From Ilumatobacteraceae bacterium (lineage in GTDB: Bacteria > Actinomycetota > Acidimicrobiia > Acidimicrobiales > Ilumatobacteraceae): a DNA stretch of 50,358 nucleotides. The stretch covers positions 1 through 50,358 of the forward strand of contig JALHOG010000036.1 of the NCBI GenBank assembly GCA_022843125.1, given 5' to 3'. The notes beneath the pieces were generated by a model. The model did no database searches. It saw only the letters and a program-made list of their open reading frames with translations, and had not been told where the DNA came from. Shown here piece by piece: positions 38,251 through 45,874 of this stretch (position 1 is the first letter of the stretch; each line of letters starts with the position of its first letter). Position numbers and translations under genes: made by a program.

Positions 38251-38265
38251 TGACCTGACGGTCAG
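38251..38265. promoter_or_regulatory. Candidate autoregulatory operator of the TetR gene
   Basis: TGACC-TGAC-GGTCA (38251-38264) and the nested CTGAC-G-GTCAG (38255-38265) are overlapping perfect dyads 15 bases upstream of the TetR start. The position is typical for self-repression. Confidence 0.5.
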
Positions 38266-38279
38266 CGAGGAGGAGATGC

Positions 38280-38909
38280 ATGCCGAGGCCCAGCAGATGG
38301 AGCGATGTCGTCGAGGCCGCCGCACAGGTGTTCCAACAAAAGGGTTTCGCGGCGTCGTCCCTGGAAGACATCGCGGCAGAGGTCGGGATGCGCAAGGGCA
38401 GCCTGTACCACTACATCAACTCCAAGGAAGACCTGCTGTTCGCTGTCGTGAGCGAGCCGGCCACGCGCATCCTCGACAGCCTGCAGAAGATCGCGGCGCT
38501 CGATCTCCCACCGTCGGAGAAGCTGCGCCAGGCCGCCATCACCCACGCCGCAGTGCTCGACGAGACGTTCGTGTACGCGTCGGTGTACCTCCGCGAGATC
38601 GCCGGGAACCAGCGCTTCGCCGAGTGGGCCTCCAAAGACCGTGAGTACCGCCGTGTCCTCACGTCGATCGTCGAGGACGGCGTCGAACGTGGCGACTTCT
38701 CGGCCGTCATCCATGCCGGCACGGCGACGCTCGCGTTCATCGGCGCGCTGAACTGGATGACGCACTGGTACCGGCCCGGCGGTCCGCTGCCGGCAGCGGT
38801 CATCGCCGACCAGATCTGCACGACATTCCTCAACGGCATGATCGTGCGCGGCGGCCGCCCGGCCTCGTCGAACGAACCCGCGCGCCCGAAGAAGAAGGCC
38901 GCGCGCTAA
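38280..38909 (+). CDS. TetR-family transcriptional regulator (FadR/KstR-like type)
   Basis: A 209-residue repressor. The N-terminal helix-turn-helix is AAAQVFQQKGFAASSLEDIAAEVGMRKGSLYHYINSKEDLL (residues ~10-52). The C-terminal ligand-binding part has the TLAFIGALNWMTHWYRPGG stretch seen in regulators of fatty-acid and steroid catabolism. The end is Lys/Arg-rich. The ATG at 38280 follows AGGAGGAG. Its tail meets the convergent thiolase with only 29 bases between stops. It probably controls the adjoining thiolase/DUF35 and SDR genes in response to an acyl-CoA (inference). Confidence 0.88.
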   Translation: MPRPSRWSDVVEAAAQVFQQKGFAASSLEDIAAEVGMRKGSLYHYINSKEDLLFAVVSEPATRILDSLQKIAALDLPPSEKLRQAAITHAAVLDETFVYASVYLREIAGNQRFAEWASKDREYRRVLTSIVEDGVERGDFSAVIHAGTATLAFIGALNWMTHWYRPGGPLPAAVIADQICTTFLNGMIVRGGRPASSNEPARPKKKAAR

Positions 38910-38910
38910 C

Positions 38911-38944
38911 TCAGCCGCACTGGTTCAGCCGCACTGGTTCAGCC
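38911..38944. repeat. 14-bp tandem duplication carrying stop codons in three frames
   Basis: TCAGCCGCACTGGT occurs at 38911-38924 and 38925-38938, with a partial third copy at 38939-38944. On the minus strand each copy begins with TGA. As 14 is not a multiple of three, the TGAs at 38939, 38925 and 38911 fall in all three frames. It fills the gap between the convergent TetR and thiolase stops. Confidence 0.9.
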
Positions 38945-40075
38945 CAGGCGCTCGAGCACCGCGATCGCGCAGGCGTTGCCGTCGACCCCGGCCACGCCCC
39001 CACCCATCGTCTCGACGAGCCCGAGGGTCGCGCCCGGGTGCTGGCGCCCGCCGGCCTCGCCCAGGAGTTGCCACACGACCTCGGCGACCTGCGCGAGGCC
39101 GGTGGCCCCGAGCGGATGCCCCCGCGACAGCAGGCCTCCCGAGGGGTTGACCGGTTGTGGGCCACCCAGATGCGTGTGCCGGTCGCGGAGCAGGCCAACG
39201 CCCTCGCCCTCGGGGGCCAGCCCGAGCGCCTCGGTGGTGACGATCTCGCCGATCGTGAACGCGTCGTGGCATTCGACGACATCGAGGTCGGCAGGCCCGA
39301 TGCCGGCAGCCTCGAACGCCCGGCGCGCCGTGTCGCGGATCAGTTCGAAGCCCCATACGTGCTCGCTGCGATGATCCCACAGCTGGCCCGAGCGCAGCAC
39401 CGACGAACGGATCACGACCTCTCGCGCTCCTGGCTCGTGCGGGCCGACGATCGCCGCTGCGGCGCCGTCGGCGATCGGGCAACACTGGAGCAACGTCAAC
39501 GGATCGGCGATCATCCGCGAGGCGAGGATCTCCTCGACGGTGTGCGGGGTGCGATGTTGGGCCCGGTCGTTGTGGCGGGCGTGACCATGGTTCTTCTCCG
39601 CCACCATCGCGAGCTCGGCGTCGGTGACACCGAACGCGTGCTGGTAACGGGTCGCCGCCATCGCGTAGAGGCTCGGCAGGGCGAGGCCGCTGCGGCCCTC
39701 GATGTCGGTCGACTCGGGATGGATCGCCCCGGCGAACTGGTCGGTCATCTTCTCGATGCCGACCGCCAGCACGCAGGCCCAGCGGTCGAGCCGGACCGCC
39801 TCCGACGCCTCGTGCAACGCTGTGGTGCCGCTCGCGCACGCGTTCTCGACGGTGATCACCGGCACCCCGACGATCCCCATTGCGTGCAGTGCCCGCTGGG
39901 CGACGCCGGGCGCACCGAACACGGTGCCGACGTAGACGGCGTCGAGCTCGCCGGCGGTCACACCGGCACGGGTCATCGCCTCGTCGACCGCTCGCCACAC
40001 CAGTTCGGACGGGTGGAGGTCGGGCTGCTTGCCGAACAGGGACGTCCCGACACCCTTGATCGCCGGAACGGTCAT
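38939..40075 (-). CDS. Thiolase-like acetyl-CoA acetyltransferase / lipid-transfer (SCP-x) family
   Basis: A 378-residue thiolase-fold enzyme. The nucleophile is Cys80 in ENACASG. The later motifs ECHDAFTIGE and SRGHPLGATG carry the His and loop of the active site, and the chain ends in GGGVAGVDGNACA. The N-terminus starts directly at the fold. It overlaps the upstream DUF35 gene by four bases. Thiolase-like Ltp proteins and DUF35 partners form heteromeric complexes in steroid side-chain degradation, so this pair is probably a CoA-ester thiolase or retro-aldolase. The substrate is not known. Confidence 0.87.
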   Translation of the reverse strand: MTVPAIKGVGTSLFGKQPDLHPSELVWRAVDEAMTRAGVTAGELDAVYVGTVFGAPGVAQRALHAMGIVGVPVITVENACASGTTALHEASEAVRLDRWACVLAVGIEKMTDQFAGAIHPESTDIEGRSGLALPSLYAMAATRYQHAFGVTDAELAMVAEKNHGHARHNDRAQHRTPHTVEEILASRMIADPLTLLQCCPIADGAAAAIVGPHEPGAREVVIRSSVLRSGQLWDHRSEHVWGFELIRDTARRAFEAAGIGPADLDVVECHDAFTIGEIVTTEALGLAPEGEGVGLLRDRHTHLGGPQPVNPSGGLLSRGHPLGATGLAQVAEVVWQLLGEAGGRQHPGATLGLVETMGGGVAGVDGNACAIAVLERLG

Positions 40076-40482
40076 CGCGGCCCGCCGCCTGTTGCGTCGA
40101 CGAGCACCGTCACCAGCACATCGCCGAGCTCGGTGGCGCCGGCAAGCTGCACGCGAGCTCCCGGCGCGACGCGCACGATCGGGTCGTCATCCGCCGACCG
40201 GGAGTCGGCGACGTGGGCGAGGATGCGCGGGCCGTCGTCGAGATCGACGTACGCCAGGCCGTAGGGGGGTGTACGGCCCGGCACGGCGACGCGGACCACG
40301 GTCGACGACCAGACGGTGCCACCCGGGCCGAACGTCGCGGGCTCGACCTGTTCGCCGCAGCGGGAGCATCGCGGCGGCGACCAGAGCGCCGGATGGCCGC
40401 ACACCGTGCAGCGCGCACCGGCGATCGCCGATGCTCGGTCCAGGTGCACGACCGCCGGTCGCGGATCAGGGTTGGTGCTCAC
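40072..40482 (-). CDS. DUF35 zinc-ribbon/OB-fold protein, thiolase partner
   Basis: A 136-residue protein with a rubredoxin-like zinc ribbon (CTVCGH, then CSRCGE) and an OB-fold from about residue 50 (TVWSSTVVRVAVPGRTPPYGLAYVDLDDG). Such proteins bind thiolase-like enzymes and supply part of the acyl-CoA site; they are not catalytic alone. Its stop overlaps the thiolase ATG. It is divergent from the HSD10-like SDR over 126 bases. Confidence 0.88.
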   Translation of the reverse strand: MSTNPDPRPAVVHLDRASAIAGARCTVCGHPALWSPPRCSRCGEQVEPATFGPGGTVWSSTVVRVAVPGRTPPYGLAYVDLDDGPRILAHVADSRSADDDPIVRVAPGARVQLAGATELGDVLVTVLVDATGGGPR

Positions 40483-40550
40483 ATCGTCCGTCCCATCAGG
40501 CTCGAACGTAACCTACCATGTCTATGACTACCGGGGTCGGGGCGTGAGAG

Positions 40551-40598
40551 CGCAACGACCGGCACAACGACCGGCACAACGACGGGCAGAACGACGGA
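40551..40598 (+). repeat. Four 12-bp tandem repeats in the SDR leader
   Basis: Units CGCAACGACCGG, CACAACGACCGG, CACAACGACGGG and CAGAACGACGGA stand end to end, followed by GAGGGGAAGC and the ATG at 40609. They lie in the 5' leader or promoter of the HSD10-like gene. They may be regulator sites or replication slippage. Confidence 0.8.
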
Positions 40599-40608
40599 GA
40601 GGGGAAGC

Positions 40609-41412
40609 ATGCAGATCCAGGGGAGATCCGCGATCGTGACCGGTGGGGCGTCGGGCCTCGGGGCGGCGACGGTGGCGTCGCTCGCGGAGCGCGGGATGCA
40701 CGTCGTCGTCTTCGATCGCCAGGACTGGGCGGGCGCGCCGGTGACCGGCGCCCATCTCGTGCACGGCGACGTGACCGACGCGGCCGACGTCGCTCAGGCG
40801 ATCGAGGTCGCCACATCGATGGCGCCACTCGCCGTCGTCGTCAACTGCGCCGGCGTCGGGAGCGCTCAGCGCGTCGCTGCCCGCTCGGGCAGCGGACAGA
40901 TCAGGTTCGCCGATGCAGATGCCTTCAAGCGCGTCGTCGACATCAACCTGTTGGGCACGTTCCATCTCGTCAGCCAGGGCGCAGCGGCGATCGCCGACGG
41001 CTTCATCACCGCGCCGCCGCCCGGCGACGACGGGGTCGACTCGATCGGTGTGATCGTCAACACCGCCTCGATCGCGGCGTTCGAGGGTCAGGTGGGTCAG
41101 GCCGCGTATGCAGCCTCCAAGGCCGCTGTGGTGGCGCTCACCTTCACCGCAGCACGCGACCTCGCCCCGCTCCGGATCCGGGTGAACGCCATCGCGCCGG
41201 GGTTGATCGAGACGCCGCTGATCTCCACCATCCGCGACGACGTCAAGGGCGGCCTCGTCGATGCGGTGGTCCACCCGCGTCGCGCCGGTCGTCCCGCCGA
41301 GTTCGCGTCGCTCGCGCTGCACCTGGTCGACAACGAGTACATCAACGGCGAGGTCATCCGTCTCGACGGCGCATCACGATTGCCGTTCGCCCCCGAGGCA
41401 GCCCGGCTGTGA
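40609..41412 (+). CDS. HSD10-like short-chain dehydrogenase (type II 3-hydroxyacyl-CoA dehydrogenase family)
   Basis: A 267-residue SDR. TGGASGLG is the dinucleotide loop. NTASIAAFEGQVGQAAYAASKAAV carries the catalytic Ser/Tyr/Lys, with the FEGQVGQAAY stretch characteristic of HSD10 and bacterial type II 3-hydroxyacyl-CoA dehydrogenases. An internal insert (PPPGDDGVDSIG) also matches that family. It would oxidise a 3-hydroxyacyl-CoA or hydroxysteroid with NAD. The ATG follows GAGAGGGGAAGC. Its stop overlaps the GTG start of the MDR gene. With the divergent thiolase and DUF35, it supplies two late steps of a beta-oxidation-like cycle. Confidence 0.9.
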   Translation: MQIQGRSAIVTGGASGLGAATVASLAERGMHVVVFDRQDWAGAPVTGAHLVHGDVTDAADVAQAIEVATSMAPLAVVVNCAGVGSAQRVAARSGSGQIRFADADAFKRVVDINLLGTFHLVSQGAAAIADGFITAPPPGDDGVDSIGVIVNTASIAAFEGQVGQAAYAASKAAVVALTFTAARDLAPLRIRVNAIAPGLIETPLISTIRDDVKGGLVDAVVHPRRAGRPAEFASLALHLVDNEYINGEVIRLDGASRLPFAPEAARL

Positions 41413-42548
41413 CCGCGCACGCACCACGACCCGACCAGACACGGCGCCTCACGTCGACGGTCGCCGGCGACGGCCACGTCGACATCCGAATCGCCGAGCA
41501 CGACCTCACCGAACCCCGACCGCACGAGGTGATCGTGCGGATCAAGGCGGCACCGATCAACCCCTCCGATCTGATCGTCATGCTCGCCGACGCCGAGCCG
41601 AGCTCAGCGAGGACGGTGGCCGGCGAGCACGGGAGCGCGTTGCGCCTCGACATCCCCGGCGATGCGCTGGCGCGTTCCGAACTCCGCCTCGGAGCCACGG
41701 TCCCGGTCGGCAACGAGGGCTCAGGCGTCGTCGTCGCAGCCGGTTCGTCGCCCGAGGCGCAGGCGCTCCTCGGGGCGACCGTGGCGGTGCTCGGCGGCGG
41801 GACGTTCGCCGAGCACGTGCGCGTCCCGTGGCGGGCGTGCATGGCCTTCGCCCCGGGCACGCCCGCGCGATCGGTCGCGAGCGCGTTCGTCAACCCGCTC
41901 ACCGTGCTCGGCATGATCGACACGATGCGGGCGGAGGGGCACACGGCCCTCGTGCACACGGCCGCCGCTTCGAACCTGGGACAGATGCTCGTTCAGGTCT
42001 GCGTACGTGATGGCATCGGCCTCGTCAACGTCGTGAGACGTACCGAGCAGGCCGAACTGCTCCGATCACTCGGTGCCGAGCACGTCTGTGTGTCGTCGTC
42101 GGCGACCTTCTCCGACGACCTGGTCGAGGCAGTGGCCGCCACCGGCGCGACGATCGCGTTCGACGCCGTGGGAGGCGACACCACCGGGCAACTGCTCGTG
42201 GCGTTCGAACGCGCGGCACGCCGCACGATGGGCGCGTACAGCCCGTACGGCAGCGAGGTCCACAAGCAGGTGTACGTGTACGGATTGCTCGACCCCGGTC
42301 CGGTGCACGTGCCGCGCGAAGTGGGCATGGCGTGGGGCGTCGGCGGTTGGCTGCTCGGCCCGTTCCTGCAGCGGATCGGGCCGGACGGGTTGGCCCGCCT
42401 CCGTGATCAGGTCGCGGCCGGGATCGACACGGTCTTCGCCAGCCGTTACGCCCGCGAGGTGCACCTCGACGACCTCCTCCGCCCCGATGTCGTCGAGGCG
42501 ATGTGTCGCCGCGCGACCGGTGACAAGTACCTGCTCGTGACCGACTGA
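41409..42548 (+). CDS. MDR-family enoyl/quinone oxidoreductase
   Basis: A 379-residue medium-chain dehydrogenase/reductase. The GroES-like part contains APINPSDL and VPVGNEGSGVVVAAG. The Rossmann part holds TAAASNLGQMLVQ, a variant of the usual AAxGxVG loop, then FDAVGGDTTGQLL. No zinc-binding Cys cluster is visible, so it belongs with the zinc-free quinone or enoyl reductases. GTG at 41409 lies in the SDR stop (GTGA). Reduction of an enoyl or quinone intermediate in the same pathway is the natural reading. Confidence 0.84.
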   Translation: MTAHAPRPDQTRRLTSTVAGDGHVDIRIAEHDLTEPRPHEVIVRIKAAPINPSDLIVMLADAEPSSARTVAGEHGSALRLDIPGDALARSELRLGATVPVGNEGSGVVVAAGSSPEAQALLGATVAVLGGGTFAEHVRVPWRACMAFAPGTPARSVASAFVNPLTVLGMIDTMRAEGHTALVHTAAASNLGQMLVQVCVRDGIGLVNVVRRTEQAELLRSLGAEHVCVSSSATFSDDLVEAVAATGATIAFDAVGGDTTGQLLVAFERAARRTMGAYSPYGSEVHKQVYVYGLLDPGPVHVPREVGMAWGVGGWLLGPFLQRIGPDGLARLRDQVAAGIDTVFASRYAREVHLDDLLRPDVVEAMCRRATGDKYLLVTD

Positions 42549-42569
42549 ACGATCAACGATCAACGATCA
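42548..42569. repeat. Three 7-bp tandem repeats carrying stop codons in three frames
   Basis: AACGATC repeats exactly three times (42548-42568). Read on the minus strand, TGA occurs at 42567, 42560 and 42553, one in each frame. It fills the 18-base gap between the convergent MDR and lipoprotein stops. Confidence 0.9.
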
Positions 42570-43217
42570 GGCGGTGCCTCCGTCGGTGGACACCAACACG
42601 TTCATCGCGACCTCGCCGTCGGACCACACTCTGAACTGCAGCGTGACCAGGTCGTGTTCGGTCTGCTCCAGCCGGAACGCGAAGATGCCCGAGTTCCGGT
42701 CGCCGAGGATGTCGTCGTAGACGATGGTGCCTCCGTTCGCCTCGACGCTGGCCCGGAACGAGTCGCGGAAGGCGAGGAGGGTGGCGCGTTCGGGCCCGTT
42801 GTCGCGGTAGGTGGCGATGAGTTCGTCGAACTGGGCGAGCACGGTGTCGGGGTCGTCGGTGAACTCGTACTTGAGCTGCACCTCGTTGATCGCTCGCGCG
42901 GGGTCGTCGTCGGGCAGCGGTTCGGCGAGGATCGGAGCGAACATCACGACACTGCGGAACCGGCCGGTCACCGTCCGATTGGGGAGCTCGACCGTGTAGT
43001 CGGCGAGCCCTTCGACCGTGGCGAGCGTCGTGTTGCCGGCTTCGGGATCGAACTCGAGCACTGTGGTCGGTTCGCGGAGATCGATCGTCGTCGGCCCGGT
43101 GGCCCTGCCGGCACCGCCGCAACCGGCCGCGGCCACGACGGCGCCGAGCACCACGATCCGTCGCTTCCACGTCGGCGAACTCGACAGGCGAATCATGGTG
43201 TCATCATGCATCATCAC
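42567..43217 (-). CDS. Putative lipoprotein, last gene of a three-gene unknown operon
   Basis: A 216-residue protein. A Lys/Arg start, a hydrophobic helix and the lipobox VAAAGC (about Cys33) predict a lipid-anchored outer-face protein. The mature part is mixed alpha/beta (DYTVELPNRTVTGRFRSVVMFAP, FAFRLEQTEHDLVTLQFRVW) and matches no family I recognise. The first of three clustered ATGs (43217) overlaps the upstream stop; another at 43196 is possible. GGAGAG precedes it. Its coupling to the 533-residue protein suggests the two work together at the cell surface, perhaps as partner or immunity-type protein (speculative). Confidence 0.6.
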   Translation of the reverse strand: MMMHDDTMIRLSSSPTWKRRIVVLGAVVAAAGCGGAGRATGPTTIDLREPTTVLEFDPEAGNTTLATVEGLADYTVELPNRTVTGRFRSVVMFAPILAEPLPDDDPARAINEVQLKYEFTDDPDTVLAQFDELIATYRDNGPERATLLAFRDSFRASVEANGGTIVYDDILGDRNSGIFAFRLEQTEHDLVTLQFRVWSDGEVAMNVLVSTDGGTA

Positions 43218-44815
43218 TCTCCGACCGCGACGGCGACCCGCGGGTCGATCTCCCAGCTGGTGATCAGCTGCAGGAGGATCTCGTCGAACCGGGCCCCGAT
43301 GGTGTACTCGTCGGCCCGCTCACCCACCGGGTCGTCGAGGATCTCGATGATGGCGTCTGGGTGGTCACGCGCGAGCGAGACGTACGTGGGCAGGGTGTCC
43401 TGGGCGATCAGGTTCCACCGGTCGTTGAAGTCGGAGATGTTGCCGGCCGGCAGCGGCGTGGTGATCTCGGCCCCGGCTTCGAGGGTGAGCTGTGGCACGT
43501 CGACATCGAACCGGAACGGCCCGACGGGTACGGGTATGCGGTCGGGCGTGCTGATGGTCGGCGTGAGGTCGACCACGAGCGGGAACACCTCCGGGTAGGT
43601 GCGCGCTCCGGGCACCGATGGTGCGCCGACGAGCGTCATCGCCCACGTGACGAGCTCGCCGGTGACCGGCCGCTCGCGCATCTTGTCGTAGTCGTCGGCG
43701 ATCACCCACCGTTGCTCGCGCAGGAGCAGGGTCTCGTTGCCGGCCGCGATCATCTGCTGGTCGCCTGCGCGCCACCCGGCGTCGATGGTGCGCCACGCCT
43801 CGATGGTCGGCGCGCCGAAGCCGTACGGGTCGTCGGCGAGGAGTTGCTCGACCCGCTCGATGCCGCCGTCGAGGTACGCCTCGTGGGCCGGCGCCATGTC
43901 GAGGAAGATCTCACGTTGCATGCGCAGCAGCCGGACCTGGTACCAGAGCAGCTCGGCGGAGAGCACGTCGGCCGACATCTCGGCCAGTTCGCCGGCCCGC
44001 TGGACCTGCGGCGGCAGTAGGCGGCGCGCCGGCGACTCGGCGATCGTGCTTGCCCCGCCGAGCAGGCTGCGGAACGTGTCGAGGTCGCGGAAGCCGCCGT
44101 AGAAGCTCGGTCCGATCAGGGCGGCCATACCCGACCACCACAGCCGGTCGGGGTGGGATCGGTACAGATCGGCGTAGTACTCGTAGACCGCCTCGACGAT
44201 GTGTGCGTTGGCGGCGAGGCCGAGGTCGGGGTTCCACGCCTCGGGGTCGATGCCGGCCCGGTCGAACGCCCGCATCTCGTACAGCTCCCGCACGGTCGCC
44301 CCGTCGAGTCGATCGATCCAGGAGTCGATCGCCCCGGCGACGGCGGTGCCCTCGAACAGCTCGATCTCGGTGGCGGCGAGCTCGAGCCGGCGGTCGGGCG
44401 GCAGCGTCGCCCACCAGGCTGCGGCCTCGTCGGGGGTGAGGGCGGCGATCGCACCCGGCGACATCGCGCCGTGGGCGGTGGCCAGGAACGAACGCACCGA
44501 CGGGCCGCTCCCGGTGTTGAGCGCACTCCGCAGCGTCGCGATGGTCGTCCCCAACCATTGGTCGAGCATCCCGGCGTAGTCGCCGTCGGCCTGCTCGGAG
44601 CGATCGGCGGTGAGTCCGAGGAGGTGACCGATCAGGCCGACTTCGTCGCGCAGCTCCCCTGCGACGTTCCAGGCGGTCAGGTGTTCGTCGGTGAACGCAG
44701 CGAGCCGGGCCACACCGGTGATCGCCGTGCGCAGCTCCTCGATGCCGTCGCTCGTGGCGCGCAGCCGTCGCGACGCCGACCTCGCTGCGACCGTGTCGAT
44801 CGTGAGCGTGGTCAT
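43214..44815 (-). CDS. Unknown 533-residue protein with WXG100/ESX-substrate-like N-terminal features
   Basis: The N-terminal ~95 residues are helical (IDTVAARSASRRLRATSDGIEELRTAITG, then TAWNVAGELRDEVGLIGHLL), like the helical hairpins of WXG100-type secreted proteins. A PDEAAAWWATLPPDRRLEL segment at about 130-150 resembles the WWxxL linker of actinobacterial ESX-associated hydrolases and toxins. The rest is mixed helix and loop with a late beta-rich portion (VVDLTPTISTPDRIPVPVG), and no catalytic motif stands out. There is no signal peptide. The ATG at 44815 overlaps the upstream stop (ATGA), and its own stop overlaps the lipoprotein start. Secretion by a type VII-like route is inference; no ESX gene is in the window. 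Confidence 0.5.
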   Translation of the reverse strand: MTTLTIDTVAARSASRRLRATSDGIEELRTAITGVARLAAFTDEHLTAWNVAGELRDEVGLIGHLLGLTADRSEQADGDYAGMLDQWLGTTIATLRSALNTGSGPSVRSFLATAHGAMSPGAIAALTPDEAAAWWATLPPDRRLELAATEIELFEGTAVAGAIDSWIDRLDGATVRELYEMRAFDRAGIDPEAWNPDLGLAANAHIVEAVYEYYADLYRSHPDRLWWSGMAALIGPSFYGGFRDLDTFRSLLGGASTIAESPARRLLPPQVQRAGELAEMSADVLSAELLWYQVRLLRMQREIFLDMAPAHEAYLDGGIERVEQLLADDPYGFGAPTIEAWRTIDAGWRAGDQQMIAAGNETLLLREQRWVIADDYDKMRERPVTGELVTWAMTLVGAPSVPGARTYPEVFPLVVDLTPTISTPDRIPVPVGPFRFDVDVPQLTLEAGAEITTPLPAGNISDFNDRWNLIAQDTLPTYVSLARDHPDAIIEILDDPVGERADEYTIGARFDEILLQLITSWEIDPRVAVAVGE

Positions 44816-45249
44816 CGCGGTTCCACCCAGGGGGCCGGCGGCGATGGCCGTCGGGGAGCCGGGCCCGGATGCGGTGCGGCGCGGGTGGGGTCGATCAGAC
44901 CCTCGCGGTGGCGTGCCATCGCGAACTCCCACTGGTCGGTGCGGTGGTTCCACCGGGCGATCGCCTCGGCGTGCTCGGCACACACGGCAGCCCGGCGATC
45001 GCACGTGGTCGCCAGGTCGTGCAGATGGTGGACCAGCTGCTCGACGCCGAGTGTCGCCACCCCGAGCCCGGTGTCGACGAGCGGTCCGACCGTGCCGCCT
45101 GCGACCGCCCGTTCGGCACGCGTCGAGGTCAACGTTCGGTGCACGTCGGCGAGCTGATCGCGGGTGGTACGAGCGAGGCGCGCTGCGTGCTCGAAGTCGG
45201 ACTGCGTCGGCACGCTCGGAACGTACGCCGGGTGGCAGGGCGGCGACAT
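44812..45249 (-). CDS. Small helical protein, first gene of the unknown operon
   Basis: A 145-residue protein starting at 45249, where GGGGAG precedes the ATG; an ATG at 45303 in the same frame is less likely. Most of the chain is two long amphipathic helices (FEHAARLARTTRDQLADVHRTLTS and GLGVATLGVEQLVHHLHDLATTCDRRAAVCAEHAEAIARW), the layout of small ESX-type partners but without a clear WXG. The tail is Pro/Arg-rich. The stop overlaps the next ATG. No family recognised. Confidence 0.55.
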   Translation of the reverse strand: MSPPCHPAYVPSVPTQSDFEHAARLARTTRDQLADVHRTLTSTRAERAVAGGTVGPLVDTGLGVATLGVEQLVHHLHDLATTCDRRAAVCAEHAEAIARWNHRTDQWEFAMARHREGLIDPTRAAPHPGPAPRRPSPPAPWVEPR

Positions 45250-45304
45250 GGGGAGCACTCCCCGGCCGTCTGGACCGACGCGTGGTTGTAAGTCAGTAAT
45301 CATG

Positions 45305-45310
45305 TAATCT
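45305..45310 (+). promoter_or_regulatory. -10 box, possible leaderless promoter
   Basis: TAATCT fits TANNNT and lies six bases before the ATG at 45317, which has no ribosome site. It sits in an AT-rich island within GC-rich sequence. No convincing -35 is seen. Confidence 0.4.
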
Positions 45311-45316
45311 CATGTC

Positions 45317-45874
45317 ATGACTGACACCCCTTCGACTTCACCCGCCGCCACTTCACCCGCCGCCACGTCACCCGCTGCGATCGCCGCCTGGTTCCAGACC
45401 CGTCTGCCCGACGCCTGGTCGGGCGTTGCCTCCCCCGGTGTCACCGTCGATCGCGAGGAGATCACCGTCGTGATCGCCCTCACACCCCCGGAGGTCGACG
45501 GTGACGACGCTGCGGTGCGCGCCCAAGCCGAGGCCGGACGCGTCGCGGCGTTCCGCGAAGACACGCGCGACCAGCGCATGGCGATCGCCCGCGAGGCCGA
45601 GCACCGCTTCGAGCGCAAGGTCGCGTGGGGGGTTCGCATCGACGACACCACGTCACTGTTCACACACCTGGCGGTGCCCGTGATGACCCGGTTGCGCCAG
45701 CGGGAGCGGCTCGTGCTCGACACGCTCGTCGCCGCCAACGTCGCACGCTCGCGTGCCGACGCGCTCGCCTGGTGCGTCCGACTCGTCGGCACGCACAGCG
45801 ACGAGTGGCTCCGCAGCCTGCGCACCGCGCTCGAAGACGTCGAGCGCCTACGCGCCCAGGGGCCGACCGCCTGA
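45317..45874 (+). CDS. Conserved-looking protein of unknown function
   Basis: A 185-residue hypothetical. It starts with a TSPAATSPAATSPAA repeat. A central acidic/strand part follows (DREEITVVIALTPPEVDGDD), then charged helices rich in Arg and Glu. LDTLVAANVARSRADALAWCVRLV resembles a ribbon-helix-helix or small DNA-contact helix pair, but this is weak. The gene is probably leaderless. Its 3' end overlaps the convergent TetR gene by 27 bases. It is divergent from the unknown operon by 67 bases and may share its control region. Confidence 0.55.
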   Translation: MTDTPSTSPAATSPAATSPAAIAAWFQTRLPDAWSGVASPGVTVDREEITVVIALTPPEVDGDDAAVRAQAEAGRVAAFREDTRDQRMAIAREAEHRFERKVAWGVRIDDTTSLFTHLAVPVMTRLRQRERLVLDTLVAANVARSRADALAWCVRLVGTHSDEWLRSLRTALEDVERLRAQGPTA

